Shown piece after piece: positions 1-7,291 of a DNA stretch of 9,632 nt (the first letter of the stretch is position 1; every line of letters starts with the position of its first letter). The position numbers were made by a program, and so were the translations under genes. The DNA comes from DAOQAK01 sp043801235 (GTDB taxonomy: Bacteria > Bacteroidota > Bacteroidia > Bacteroidales > CG2-30-32-10), in assembly GCA_043801235.1 (NCBI GenBank), contig JAZDMF010000317.1, positions 1-9,632 of the forward strand, read 5' to 3'. The notes beneath the pieces were generated by a model. It made no database searches. It saw nothing but the letters and a program-made list of their open reading frames with translations, and was not told where the DNA came from.

Positions 1-108
1 GAATATTGTCTGATTGAATGGCCCGAAAAAATTGAAGACTTGCTTCCTGAAGAAAAAGTGAGCGTGTATATTACAGAACAGGAGTATAAAAGAATTATCA
101 GATTTTGA
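1..108 (+). CDS. tsaE: TsaE, tRNA threonylcarbamoyladenosine synthesis ATPase (3' end only)
   Basis: Frame 1 is open from the window edge to TGA at 106-108 and gives 35 residues. The segment YCLIEWPEKIEDLLPE matches the conserved end of TsaE (YjeE family), where the strand after the P-loop ATPase core carries an IEWPE..... LLP motif; a short tail of alternating charged and hydrophobic residues follows. TsaE is the small cytoplasmic ATPase that works with TsaB and TsaD to put threonylcarbamoyl on A37 of ANN-decoding tRNAs. The P-loop itself lies outside the window, so activity cannot be judged. Alanine dehydrogenase follows on the same strand after 55 bases, so co-transcription is possible. 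The call rests on a short but distinctive motif. Confidence 0.8.
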   Translation, partial: EYCLIEWPEKIEDLLPEEKVSVYITEQEYKRIIRF

Positions 109-139
109 TTATCAATATCAAAAAAAATCCGTAACTTTA

Positions 140-158
140 AACTCTCATTTATAGAGTT
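140..158 (+). promoter_or_regulatory. 6-bp dyad immediately upstream of alanine dehydrogenase start
   Basis: AACTCT (140-145) and AGAGTT (153-158) form a perfect inverted repeat around a 7-base loop, ending 5 bases before the ATG at 164. In RNA it would be a small hairpin over the translation start region; in DNA it could be an operator. A partial -7-like box (TAACTTTA, 132-139) lies just upstream, but the nearest TTTTG (103-107) is too far away for standard spacing. A 6+6 dyad in AT-rich DNA can arise by chance, so this is weak. Confidence 0.25.
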
Positions 159-163
159 ATAAT

Positions 164-1390
164 ATGCCTGATATAAAACCTGAATTTTTTTCACTCGGCC
201 CTGCGGGCAAGCTCATGCCGCAGGAGGAAATGCTCGAGGTGAAAAAGCAGAAGAAAAGCATTTCCATCGGGGTTCCAAAAGAAATTTCATTCCAGGAAAA
301 CCGTGTTTCGCTGGTGCCCGAAGCTGTTGGGGTGCTGGTGCAGAACGGACACCGGGTGCTTATTGAAACCAATGCAGGCAGGGAGGCTCATTTCCCCGAC
401 AATGAATTCAGCGAAATGGGCGGGCAGATTGTTTATTCGTCCGAGGAAGTATTTAAAGCCGACCTTGTTCTTAAAGTTGCTCCTCCTTCCGAAGCCGAGC
501 TGGATATGATGAAGCAGCGGCAAACATTAATATCGGCGCTGCATATGACTGTTCAGAATTCAGCTTACTTTAAAAAACTGGTGTCTAAAAAAAATACTGC
601 ATTATCGTTCGAGCTGATAAAAGATAAAACAGGTTCGTTTCCAGTGGTCCGTGCCATGAGCGAAATTGCAGGAAATACTTCAGTGCTTATTGCAGCTGAA
701 TATTTAAGCGATCCGAAATACGGCAAAGGAAGCATGCTTGGCGGTTTTTCAGGAATCTCTCCCACTGAAGTGGTTATTCTGGGAGCAGGCACTGTGGGCG
801 AATTTGCCGCAAGGGCAGCCATGGGGATGGGGGCATTGGTGAAAGTATTCGACAATTCGCTGTATAAATTGCGTGGACTGCAGAATAACCTGAATACACG
901 CATTTTTTCATCCATCATTCAGCCTAAGGTGTTGCTTAAATCGCTGAAAACCGCCGATGTTGTTATTGGTGCGCTGCATGCTGCCGAAGGCAGGGTACCG
1001 GTTGTTGTTACTGAGCAGATGGTTTCCGAAATGAAAAACGGCGCTGTGATCGTTGATGTTAGCATTGACCAGGGCGGATGCATCGAAACTTCAAAAGTAA
1101 CCAATCACACCGACCCCGTTTTTCAGAAACACGGAGTTACACATTATTGCGTGCCTAACATAGCCTCCAAGGTTCCCCATACGGCTTCATATGCTTTAAG
1201 CAATTTCTTTGCACCCATCCTTTTAAGTCTTGGTGAAGAAGGCGGCGTTGAAAATATGCTGAAAAATAATTATGGCGTTAGGCAGGGTGTTTACCTGTAT
1301 AATGGAATACTTACGAATAAATTCATCGGCGAAAATTTTAAAATGCCTTATCAGGATATTGAACTGCTGATGGCTGCGTTCACCCGTTAA
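164..1390 (+). CDS. ald: Alanine dehydrogenase (NAD-dependent)
   Basis: The 408-residue product belongs to the alanine dehydrogenase / transhydrogenase N-terminal family, which interconverts L-alanine and pyruvate plus ammonia with NAD(H) in the cytoplasm. The substrate domain begins with IGVPKE (35-40) and NRVSLVP (46-52), with the pyruvate-contacting Arg at 47, Lys104 in LVLKVAPPS and the catalytic His at 127 in ALHMTV. The Rossmann domain carries GAGTVG (207-212) and Asp230 after the second strand. The signature DVSIDQGGCIETS spans 298-310, with Asp302 at the catalytic position, followed by HYCVPN (327-332). Typical family members have about 370 residues; the extra length is an N-terminal extension of some 30 residues (with PQEEMLEVKK) and a C-terminal tail. 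All key residues are present, so the enzyme should be active. The start at 164 is chosen because it includes the whole extension; no Shine-Dalgarno is visible, as is usual in this phylum. Confidence 0.95.
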   Translation: MPDIKPEFFSLGPAGKLMPQEEMLEVKKQKKSISIGVPKEISFQENRVSLVPEAVGVLVQNGHRVLIETNAGREAHFPDNEFSEMGGQIVYSSEEVFKADLVLKVAPPSEAELDMMKQRQTLISALHMTVQNSAYFKKLVSKKNTALSFELIKDKTGSFPVVRAMSEIAGNTSVLIAAEYLSDPKYGKGSMLGGFSGISPTEVVILGAGTVGEFAARAAMGMGALVKVFDNSLYKLRGLQNNLNTRIFSSIIQPKVLLKSLKTADVVIGALHAAEGRVPVVVTEQMVSEMKNGAVIVDVSIDQGGCIETSKVTNHTDPVFQKHGVTHYCVPNIASKVPHTASYALSNFFAPILLSLGEEGGVENMLKNNYGVRQGVYLYNGILTNKFIGENFKMPYQDIELLMAAFTR

Positions 1391-1438
1391 ATGGAAGCTG
1401 TCTGTAAATGCCAATGCTTAAAGACGACATATCATTAT

Positions 1439-1446
1439 TAAATTTG
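1439..1446 (+). promoter_or_regulatory. Putative Bacteroidota -7 box for the secreted protein gene at 1496
   Basis: TAAATTTG is a full match to the TAnnTTTG element recognised by the Bacteroidota primary sigma factor. Transcription would start near 1452, giving a leader of about 44 bases. No clear TTTG box is seen about 20 bases upstream, so only one element supports it. The leader contains a small hairpin, AGTTC (1458-1462) pairing with GAACT (1470-1474) around a GGGGACA loop. Confidence 0.45.
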
Positions 1447-1495
1447 TAAAATATAAAAGTTCGGGGACAGAACTATAACCACTGCCAACAATAAT

Positions 1496-2752
1496 ATGAA
1501 AAGAATACCATTATTCCTGATAGTGTGCAGTATTGCTTTTACATCTCACTCGCAAATTCTGACCAAGATTGATTCTGTTAAGTTAGCACAAGCTGATATT
1601 TGGGGAGTTTTATCTGATGATGGCGATAGTTTATGCGCAACCACAGTATCCGAAGTTGATTTTAAGCCTCATATTTTCATGCGGAAAATAAATTACAACA
1701 ATATTTCTTTGCAGAGCACTCCAAAACAACTGACTTTTGGTAGCGATTTTGATTCCATATCGAATCTGACCGATCATAAATCGATTATTCTTAACGATCA
1801 GATTTTTGTCACTTTTTCAACAGTAAGTAGCACCGATTTGTTTTTATTCAAAACGGATATAAATGGTAATCGGATAGGAACTATTGTAACTGTTGTGACA
1901 GGATCACCAACTCCATCAACAAATGACATGATACTGACAACCGATAGCACCTATATTTATGTTTTATATTTTTTTCCTCCCAATCAGCATTATGTTAATA
2001 AATACGATTTAAACCTTAATTTTATTTCTTTAGACACAACAAACACACTCATTCATAATAACATTGGAAGTTGTATTTTACACAACAATGATTTTTATAT
2101 GTATACAGGCACTTGGCTTTCAGTAAATTCAGACCTGATACTTACAAAATGGACAACAAACTGGGATCCGGCAATGGGTACGCCACAAATCCTTATCAAC
2201 GGTTCAAGTGCCGATGGAAACTATTTTTCTACCGGAATTGCATATGATAATTTAAACCAACGGTGGTATGTGGGAATGGCTCATATTTTAAGCGGACAGA
2301 CTGCAGGGCAGGAACATATTGATTTGCTTGCTTTCGACAATAGTTTTAATTTATTAGAACGTCAACATATTACTTCCATGGGATTTATCAGACCACATTT
2401 TGTTCTTAAAGAAAATTTCCTGTATATAACCTATGATACTCTAGGAGGGGTATATTTGCTTAAATATGCAGTACAACAGGTAGCAGGAATAGAAACAGAA
2501 AATATTTTAAGTTCAAACAATATTTATCCGAATCCATTTAGTACTTCTGCTATCATGCACTTGTCTGAAAAACCCGACAATGCAGAATTAAATATTTATA
2601 ATCTTGTCGGAGAAAAAATAAAAACAATAAAAAATATTTCAGGACAAGAAATAAAATTATTCAGAGACAATTTGCCAAGTGGAATTTATTTTATTCGCCT
2701 ATCACAAGACAACGAAACCATCACAACAGACAAATTAGTAATTACCGACTGA
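1496..2752 (+). CDS. Secreted protein of unknown function with T9SS type A sorting domain
   Basis: The 418-residue product starts with a Sec signal peptide (basic MKR, hydrophobic core LFLIVCSIAF, likely cleavage near residue 19-20 before the mature ILTKIDS). It ends with a type IX secretion sorting domain of the Por_Secre_tail kind at about 340-418: IYPNPF (343-348), NIYNLVGEKI (366-375), LPSGIYFIRL (393-402) and a basic-polar end strand. This predicts Sec export, then T9SS passage across the outer membrane, with the tail removed on release or anchoring. The middle (about 25-335) is rich in short beta-strand patterns, Asn, Thr and aromatic residues, and could be a beta-propeller-like fold, but I recognise no enzyme motif there. 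The gene appears more AT-rich than alanine dehydrogenase before it. It has its own promoter-like box at 1439 and is followed on the same strand by another secreted-protein gene after 57 bases. Secretion route is well supported; function is unknown. Confidence 0.85.
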   Translation: MKRIPLFLIVCSIAFTSHSQILTKIDSVKLAQADIWGVLSDDGDSLCATTVSEVDFKPHIFMRKINYNNISLQSTPKQLTFGSDFDSISNLTDHKSIILNDQIFVTFSTVSSTDLFLFKTDINGNRIGTIVTVVTGSPTPSTNDMILTTDSTYIYVLYFFPPNQHYVNKYDLNLNFISLDTTNTLIHNNIGSCILHNNDFYMYTGTWLSVNSDLILTKWTTNWDPAMGTPQILINGSSADGNYFSTGIAYDNLNQRWYVGMAHILSGQTAGQEHIDLLAFDNSFNLLERQHITSMGFIRPHFVLKENFLYITYDTLGGVYLLKYAVQQVAGIETENILSSNNIYPNPFSTSAIMHLSEKPDNAELNIYNLVGEKIKTIKNISGQEIKLFRDNLPSGIYFIRLSQDNETITTDKLVITD

Positions 2753-2809
2753 CAAAAAAGCACTGGCGCTAACACGGTAATATTTTCACCATAACTGATA
2801 ACTGTTCTT

Positions 2810-3421
2810 ATGTTGAAAAAAAAATCAATATTATTTTTTCATATTTTCTTCTTGTTAACTGTATTTCAAATCAATGTTTATTGCCAGTTCTCCCCGCCAT
2901 ACAAACCTTTGTATACATCCTCAAACCTGAATGATTTCACAGTTGTTGATGAATGCAATCCCGGCGGCGGAACAAACTGCCCATGTTCAATAAACGATGC
3001 AGGAATTCTGTATTATCCCGGACATCTTGAGGTTATTTCAAATGTAAATCATGTGAACACTTGGGTGAATGCAATTGCATATAAGAAATATATTGACAGC
3101 CTTGCTGGTAAGCCGGTATTTTTAACGCAGGTGAAATACATTTATCAGACTAAGTTGCCAGTCATCCCGTTCCCTGACACGGCACAACATCAGAATCCGC
3201 AAGCAGTTCATATGATGATGCAGATGTATAATGGTGACAGCACATTGTGGACTGAAGGAAAGCAAAGCCTTGAAGGAGCTGTCTTCTGGAGCCTTAATCC
3301 CTATGACAGCAGCTATGGAAAATTCTTTATTTATACTACCGGTCTGCAGTTGATTGAAACGGGCATCACAATTATTCCGGATACAAACTGGCATACTTTC
3401 CTTTTGGAAGTAGATTTTTAA
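2810..3421 (+). CDS. N-terminal half of an interrupted secreted protein (premature TAA)
   Basis: The 203 residues begin with a signal peptide (MLKKKS, hydrophobic FFHIFFLLTVF, likely cleavage near residues 25-26 at YCQ). The mature part has a Cys-rich loop (DECNPGGGTNCPCS, 47-60) and then looks like a beta-sandwich of the concanavalin/laminin-G kind: the last strand before the stop, WHTFLLEVDF (194-203), resembles the usual W-H-x-F/V strand of such domains. The stop TAA at 3419-3421 falls exactly where the next turn and strand should follow. The same frame continues after it as NYTYMSMQIDS and stays open to 4237. I therefore read this as the front half of one 475-codon gene cut by a single stop rather than a complete short protein. 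The half alone has a signal peptide but no sorting tail, so it would probably stay in the periplasm. A sequencing or assembly error at one base is the main alternative. Confidence 0.7.
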   Translation: MLKKKSILFFHIFFLLTVFQINVYCQFSPPYKPLYTSSNLNDFTVVDECNPGGGTNCPCSINDAGILYYPGHLEVISNVNHVNTWVNAIAYKKYIDSLAGKPVFLTQVKYIYQTKLPVIPFPDTAQHQNPQAVHMMMQMYNGDSTLWTEGKQSLEGAVFWSLNPYDSSYGKFFIYTTGLQLIETGITIIPDTNWHTFLLEVDF

Positions 3422-3433
3422 AATTATACATAC

Positions 3434-4237
3434 ATGTCAATGCAAATAGATTCTATATGTGCCGGCATTTCAGGCATTCCGCTGGTGTTTATTGACAGAC
3501 CGGATTGGGGCGATGAAAATTCTTTTGGTTTTACCGTGGAATCGCTGGCTGCCTGGCCGTGGGATACATGCGGGTACATTTCATACTGGTCACAGCAATT
3601 CAGAAATGCAGAAGTATATATTAAAAACAGGATAGATATGGCATTAGATACTATTGCCATGGATGAAGTGCAGGGTACAGGCACTACTCCTGTTGAACTG
3701 TATGTAAGAAACAACGGTGTTGATACGATAAATTCCCTGTATCTGAATTGGTATGTAAATAGTTTAACCTTTACCGATACCTTATCCGTTATGGGATTAT
3801 GTCCGGATTCTTCATTGAAATATATCCATAATGACCTCTGGAATATAATGGATACTGGCACTTTTATATTGAAAGCATGGATATCGGAACCTAATGGTAC
3901 AGAGGACGAATTTCATCTGAACGATACTTTATACAAAACAATAAAAGTTGAATCAGGATTGTCAGTTATACAGGATGCTTTAGTAATCAATAATGATCCG
4001 ATTCATATTATTGCCGGAAACAGTTGGGTCGGGATATATTATGATGATTACTTGATAATGCGGAGTGTTCATATTTATGATTTGAACGGGAGGTGCGTTT
4101 TCAGCAATACAAATCATAACATTTCTTATATAATATCCACAGAACTTTTCCCTGCTGGAATATATTCCATATCAATAAAAACAGATTATGGAATAATAAC
4201 AAAAAAAATGTTTTTATCTGCTGCCGGTATGAATTGA
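3434..4237 (+). CDS. C-terminal half of the interrupted secreted protein, degenerate T9SS-like tail
   Basis: This 267-residue reading frame is in the same frame as 2810-3421 and separated from it only by TAA plus four sense codons. It starts inside a beta-sandwich (MSMQIDSICAG, then PLVFIDRPDWGDENSF), continues with a CARDB-like beta domain at about 75-180 (PVELYVRNNGVDTI ... FHLNDTLYKTIKV), and ends with a tail like a T9SS type A domain (VHIYDLNGRCVFS, then LFPAGIYSISI and KKMFL). The usual YPNP motif at the start of such tails is absent; INNDP stands in its place, so the tail is degenerate. The frame has no signal peptide and no recognisable promoter or ribosome site, so as a separate gene it could not send its tail to the secretion system. 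ATG at 3434 or 3440 could be used if it is translated at all. It is best treated as part of a broken gene, or of an intact gene with a sequence error. Confidence 0.65.
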   Translation: MSMQIDSICAGISGIPLVFIDRPDWGDENSFGFTVESLAAWPWDTCGYISYWSQQFRNAEVYIKNRIDMALDTIAMDEVQGTGTTPVELYVRNNGVDTINSLYLNWYVNSLTFTDTLSVMGLCPDSSLKYIHNDLWNIMDTGTFILKAWISEPNGTEDEFHLNDTLYKTIKVESGLSVIQDALVINNDPIHIIAGNSWVGIYYDDYLIMRSVHIYDLNGRCVFSNTNHNISYIISTELFPAGIYSISIKTDYGIITKKMFLSAAGMN

Positions 4238-4280
4238 AATTTGGAAAGCTGGAAAATAATAGCCAACTCATGTGGGAAAT

Positions 4281-5453
4281 TTATTTTTCTTTTACAAGTA
4301 AACCGGATTTCATCATGTTACCAGATGAATCTGTAATCCTGAATAAATATCCAGATGCCGGGAGTTCGCTAAGATAAAGCACCGTTTGGCCTGAGAAATA
4401 TCTTTCAATGATTTTTTGCCCGGTAAGATTGTAAAGTGTAAACTGAAGTTTTATGTTTATGCCGGAAGAAATATGCACTTGGTTGCTGAACGGATTTGGA
4501 TACATAATAATATTGGGTTGTTTATTGTACTCGGCATTGTCCACACTTACATCATACGCCCTGGCAAAATACATAGTAGAAGCAGCAGATGCTTTTGCAA
4601 TTTCATAAACGTAACTTGTGTCTAGATATAGAAGAAAATCATCGGAAGTATGTACATAATCAGATTTATTGTATTCATAATAACCGGTAATAATTTCGCC
4701 ATTCTGCTGGAAAGGCACGTAATCGCTGCCATAGGCATTCGTCATGATTGTCTTTAATGATGAATATATTTCAGTAAGGGTCATAAGAGTATCTGTAAAA
4801 GCATCCGAAATTGCATCGTTTGAAGAAGGGTTTGACTGGTCGCTTTCACATTTTACTGTATCGTTGGGAAGCCCTGCCACGCCTCCCACTTCGTCGATAT
4901 TGAATACAATGCGGATATTCATATTCTGTGGATTCACTATGTCGTTCACATAGTGATCGCTGCCAAGATAACCCATTTCTTCTCCGCTGAAATGAATGAA
5001 TTTAATGGAATATTCAGTGTAAATGTCTTTAAGAACCCGTGCAACTTCAAGTATTATCGATGTTCCGCTTCCGTTATCGTTGGTGCCGGTGCCGTTGTTT
5101 GTATCATAATGCCCGTCGATGATAACAAAAGTGTCGGGATAAAGTGTGCCGGTTTTTGAAATTATGATGTTATAATAATCATCACCCCATGCATTGAAAG
5201 AGTCAACCTGAATATCGGTATAACCAGAATTTATGTATTTGTCAAGAATCCAGTCACGTGTGTTATTAAGTGCGTTTGTTCCCGGTTCTTTCACACCAAG
5301 AGCTTCGAATTGCTGAAGGTTTGCAAGCACGGAATCGTATGAAATATTGCTTACCACAGTCTGATAGAAGGGATCGAAGGTTTGTGCATGCAACCCGGGT
5401 ATGTACAAAGTACCTGATATCAAAGCGGCAGTCAGAAAGAAATATTTCAGCAT
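4281..5453 (-). CDS. M28-family zinc peptidase with T9SS sorting domain
   Basis: The 390-residue product is a secreted metallopeptidase, probably an aminopeptidase. A signal peptide covers about 1-23 (hydrophobic FFLTAALISGTLYIPG, cleavage after LHA). The M28 catalytic domain spans about 35-300 with all expected residues: His115 and Asp117 in GHYDT, bridging Asp126 in TNDNGSGT, catalytic Glu157 and metal-binding Glu158 in SGEEMGYLGS, Asp187 in NIDEVGG, and His268 in YVHTSDD. The tail at about 310-390 is a type A T9SS domain: IIMYPNPFSNQVHIS, FTLYNLTGQKI, LPASGYLFRI and a Lys-rich last strand. Two zinc ions and release of N-terminal amino acids from peptides outside the cell are expected from the family; exact specificity cannot be read. 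It lies 39 bases after the CAP lipoprotein on the same strand, so they are probably one unit. A weak -7-like box (CACCTTTG, 5480-5473) in that gap could also drive it alone. It converges with the gene ending at 4237, and no clear terminator is seen in the 43-base gap. Confidence 0.92.
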   Translation of the reverse strand: MLKYFFLTAALISGTLYIPGLHAQTFDPFYQTVVSNISYDSVLANLQQFEALGVKEPGTNALNNTRDWILDKYINSGYTDIQVDSFNAWGDDYYNIIISKTGTLYPDTFVIIDGHYDTNNGTGTNDNGSGTSIILEVARVLKDIYTEYSIKFIHFSGEEMGYLGSDHYVNDIVNPQNMNIRIVFNIDEVGGVAGLPNDTVKCESDQSNPSSNDAISDAFTDTLMTLTEIYSSLKTIMTNAYGSDYVPFQQNGEIITGYYEYNKSDYVHTSDDFLLYLDTSYVYEIAKASAASTMYFARAYDVSVDNAEYNKQPNIIMYPNPFSNQVHISSGINIKLQFTLYNLTGQKIIERYFSGQTVLYLSELPASGYLFRITDSSGNMMKSGLLVKEK

Positions 5454-5492
5454 TTCAGATAGTTTAACAGAACAAAGGTGCAGTGTTTTTTT

Positions 5493-6449
5493 CTATGGTT
5501 GTATGATCACCACGTCATAGCTGTAATTTTTTGTATTGCTGCTCACAGTAACATTGTTCACGTTTACATGATAGGTTACGTCTGATGAGCCGGAAGTATT
5601 AACGCCTGTGGGTTCCCATACGATGGTGTTGTCACCGTAGCCATTATCGGTGCTGGAAACAATGGTGCAGGGTACCGTAGTTCCGCTTGCATCGGTCATT
5701 GATACTGTAGCTGTTGAAAAATCAGCACCGGGTACGCTAAGCGACCATCGGGCAAATACAAGCGGGGCGCATACATAACCTTCCGGAGGCCATGCAATAA
5801 ATTCAGGCATATTGGAAGGCAGGGGATTTCCGCTGTTTCCAAAAACCCATAATGCATTAGCGCTGCTGGTAGAACCAACACCCAGAACTTTAGTGCGTGA
5901 ATACAAAATCCAGCGGCGATGACCACAAGCGGTATTGCCTGAACCGGGATCCTGCATATATAAAGTGATCGCTCCTGAAGAATGCGCACCAAGTGCAAGG
6001 TTGGAGCTTCCGGCAGCAGTGGCTCCGTCAGTTGTATAACATGACCAGGATGCAGGAGGAGAATGATCAAGATCGTTGTTTGCATCCATCATCAATGCTG
6101 CTTCCTGGCATTTGGTGTTTTTGGTTGCATCAAAGGTGATATCAGTGTTAAGCCCTACTTCTTTTCTGAAAAAATTGATGCGCTGAAGAGTTTTTGCAAT
6201 TGCATCGGCAGACATTGTACCTGCAGTGCATGTTGAAGTGTTACCTGTCCAACCTGAACTTGTGACGTTTGAACCCAGATATAAATTATTATAATCGTCA
6301 AGCACATTTTGGCGCACAGTATCGACAATAACAGGGTTGTTGTTATTGTCATCGATAGGGGGTTCATCATCGTCATCTTTTTTACATGATGAATAAAAAA
6401 CAAATCCTGCCATCAGCAGGAATGCGGCAAAAACAAATTTCTTTTTCAT
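5493..6449 (-). CDS. Surface lipoprotein with CAP/SCP-like domain
   Basis: The 318-residue product starts MKKK plus a hydrophobic stretch and a lipobox ending at Cys22 (FYSSC). The mature end CKKDDDDE matches the K-(D/E)2 lipoprotein export signal known from Capnocytophaga and Flavobacterium, so display on the outer face of the outer membrane is predicted. An acidic, Asn-rich linker (about 25-45) leads to a CAP (cysteine-rich secretory / PR-1) domain at about 82-222: helix INFFRKEVGL (91-100), CQEAALMM (114-121), LDHSPP with His129, and GHRRWILYSR with His177. The two His are kept, but the usual GEN motif reads GSSN (147-150) and the second conserved Glu is not evident, so the metal-binding set looks incomplete. 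Residues about 223-318 are a beta-rich, Ig-like end. Several Cys (74, 114, 137, 175, 227, 261) could form disulfides. It heads a probable two-gene unit with the M28 peptidase. CAP proteins have varied roles, so function is not assigned. Confidence 0.8.
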   Translation of the reverse strand: MKKKFVFAAFLLMAGFVFYSSCKKDDDDEPPIDDNNNNPVIVDTVRQNVLDDYNNLYLGSNVTSSGWTGNTSTCTAGTMSADAIAKTLQRINFFRKEVGLNTDITFDATKNTKCQEAALMMDANNDLDHSPPASWSCYTTDGATAAGSSNLALGAHSSGAITLYMQDPGSGNTACGHRRWILYSRTKVLGVGSTSSANALWVFGNSGNPLPSNMPEFIAWPPEGYVCAPLVFARWSLSVPGADFSTATVSMTDASGTTVPCTIVSSTDNGYGDNTIVWEPTGVNTSGSSDVTYHVNVNNVTVSSNTKNYSYDVVIIQP

Positions 6450-6472
6450 ACGTTAATGAATTATTGAAGGAA

Positions 6473-6480
6473 CAAATATA
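6473..6480 (-). promoter_or_regulatory. Putative -7 box for the CAP lipoprotein / M28 peptidase unit
   Basis: Read on the minus strand, 6480 to 6473 is TATATTTG, a full match to TAnnTTTG. Transcription would begin near 6467, leaving a leader of about 18 bases before the ATG at 6449. No matching TTTG is evident about 20 bases farther upstream. The position directly ahead of the gene supports it. Confidence 0.5.
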
Positions 6481-6581
6481 ATGTTTAAAAATAGCTCAGC
6501 AGCTTTTTTATAAGACGGTGAAAGAACAATAAGGCTGCCTGGATATATGTTAATAACCATTTTATAATTTAAGCCCTGCAT

Positions 6582-6614
6582 TTTGCTTATGGAAATGTAA
6601 TTAGAATAATTTTG
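6582..6614 (+). promoter_or_regulatory. Bacteroidota-type promoter, both boxes, abutting the gene
   Basis: TTTG (6582-6585) and TAATTTTG (6607-6614) are separated by 21 bases and match both the -33 and -7 elements of the Bacteroidota primary sigma factor. The expected transcription start is about 6619-6622, at or just before the ATG at 6621 and about 9 bases before the ATG at 6630. The mRNA would therefore have almost no leader. This is the best-formed promoter in the window. Confidence 0.6.
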
Positions 6615-6629
6615 TAAAAAATGAGCCTG

Positions 6630-7250
6630 ATGAAAAAAAGTTTTCTTTTGTTTTTCTTTGTCACTGGTTATTTTTCTTTGTATGCACAGTATGATGATAC
6701 ATATCCCCATCCAAGGCCTAAAAACTGTGACACTGAAAATTCATGCCCGCGCAACACATTGTTTCATGAAACTACATTTCGCTTTGACTGGCTGGGACTG
6801 AACTGGAATTCGCTTAACTGGGATCATATTCTTGTTTGCCGTGAAAAATATTTACTTAGTTTCAGATTGGGAATTGATTATTATACTTTTGCTAAAATAA
6901 GGGCAGTAGGCGCTCCTTTTGATCTGAATCTTATTATAGGTGGTGGCGGGCTAATGTTTGAAACAGGATTAGGCCTTAACTATCTTTATATTTACACAAA
7001 CTATGATGAAGTAATGGGTAAGTTCAGTGATAACCTGAACTATCTTGCAGCTACCGGACGCCTTGGCCTGCGTTTTCAGAAAAAGCACAGTATTTTTTTC
7101 CGTCTCGGTTATACGCCTATGTATTCACTGTTTGGCAACGATGAAATTCAAATAAGGAAATTACAAAAAAAGACAAATCAATATATATACGTAATTCGCG
7201 ACAGACCTTTTTATTCAATGTTCGGAGCAGGAATTGGTTACACCTTTTAG
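6630..7250 (+). CDS. Small outer-membrane beta-barrel-like protein of unknown function
   Basis: The chosen ATG at 6630 gives a 206-residue protein beginning MKKSFLLFFFV, a typical signal peptide with likely cleavage at YAQ near residue 20. An in-frame ATG at 6621 (adding MSL) is possible, but the promoter at 6582-6614 places the transcript start about there, which favours 6630 or a leaderless mRNA from 6621. After a short Pro/Cys-containing stretch (PHPRPKNCDTENSCPRN) the sequence alternates hydrophobic and polar residues with many Tyr, Phe, Leu and Gly: YLLSFRLGIDYYTF, LIIGGGGLMFETGLGLNYLYIY, LAATGRLGLRF, SIFFRLGYTPMYSLFG. It ends FGAGIGYTF with a terminal aromatic, a usual outer-membrane barrel ending. 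About eight strands would fit the length. No named family is recognised. It diverges from the lipoprotein at 6449 with a 180-base gap holding promoters for both, and is followed by paired hairpin repeats. Confidence 0.7.
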   Translation: MKKSFLLFFFVTGYFSLYAQYDDTYPHPRPKNCDTENSCPRNTLFHETTFRFDWLGLNWNSLNWDHILVCREKYLLSFRLGIDYYTFAKIRAVGAPFDLNLIIGGGGLMFETGLGLNYLYIYTNYDEVMGKFSDNLNYLAATGRLGLRFQKKHSIFFRLGYTPMYSLFGNDEIQIRKLQKKTNQYIYVIRDRPFYSMFGAGIGYTF

Positions 7251-7291
7251 TAAATTAATTCATCTTAAAAGAATTTTGTTTTATTGTCATG

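Noticed and set aside
1475..2785. The T9SS gene at 1496-2752 as an integron-like cassette: it is AT-rich and flanked by CACTGCCAACA before it and CACTGGCGCTAACAC after it.
   Set aside because: The flanking motifs differ in length and sequence, do not fit the RYYYAAC/GTTRRRY attC core sites, and no integrase is in view. Composition alone is not enough.
4238..4280. A terminator between the convergent genes ending at 4237 and 4281.
   Set aside because: Only 3-bp pairings could be found and there is no T-run next to a hairpin.
4416..5467. Plus-strand open frames opposite the M28 peptidase gene.
   Set aside because: The minus strand has complete catalytic and sorting motifs over the same bases; the plus frames are shadows.
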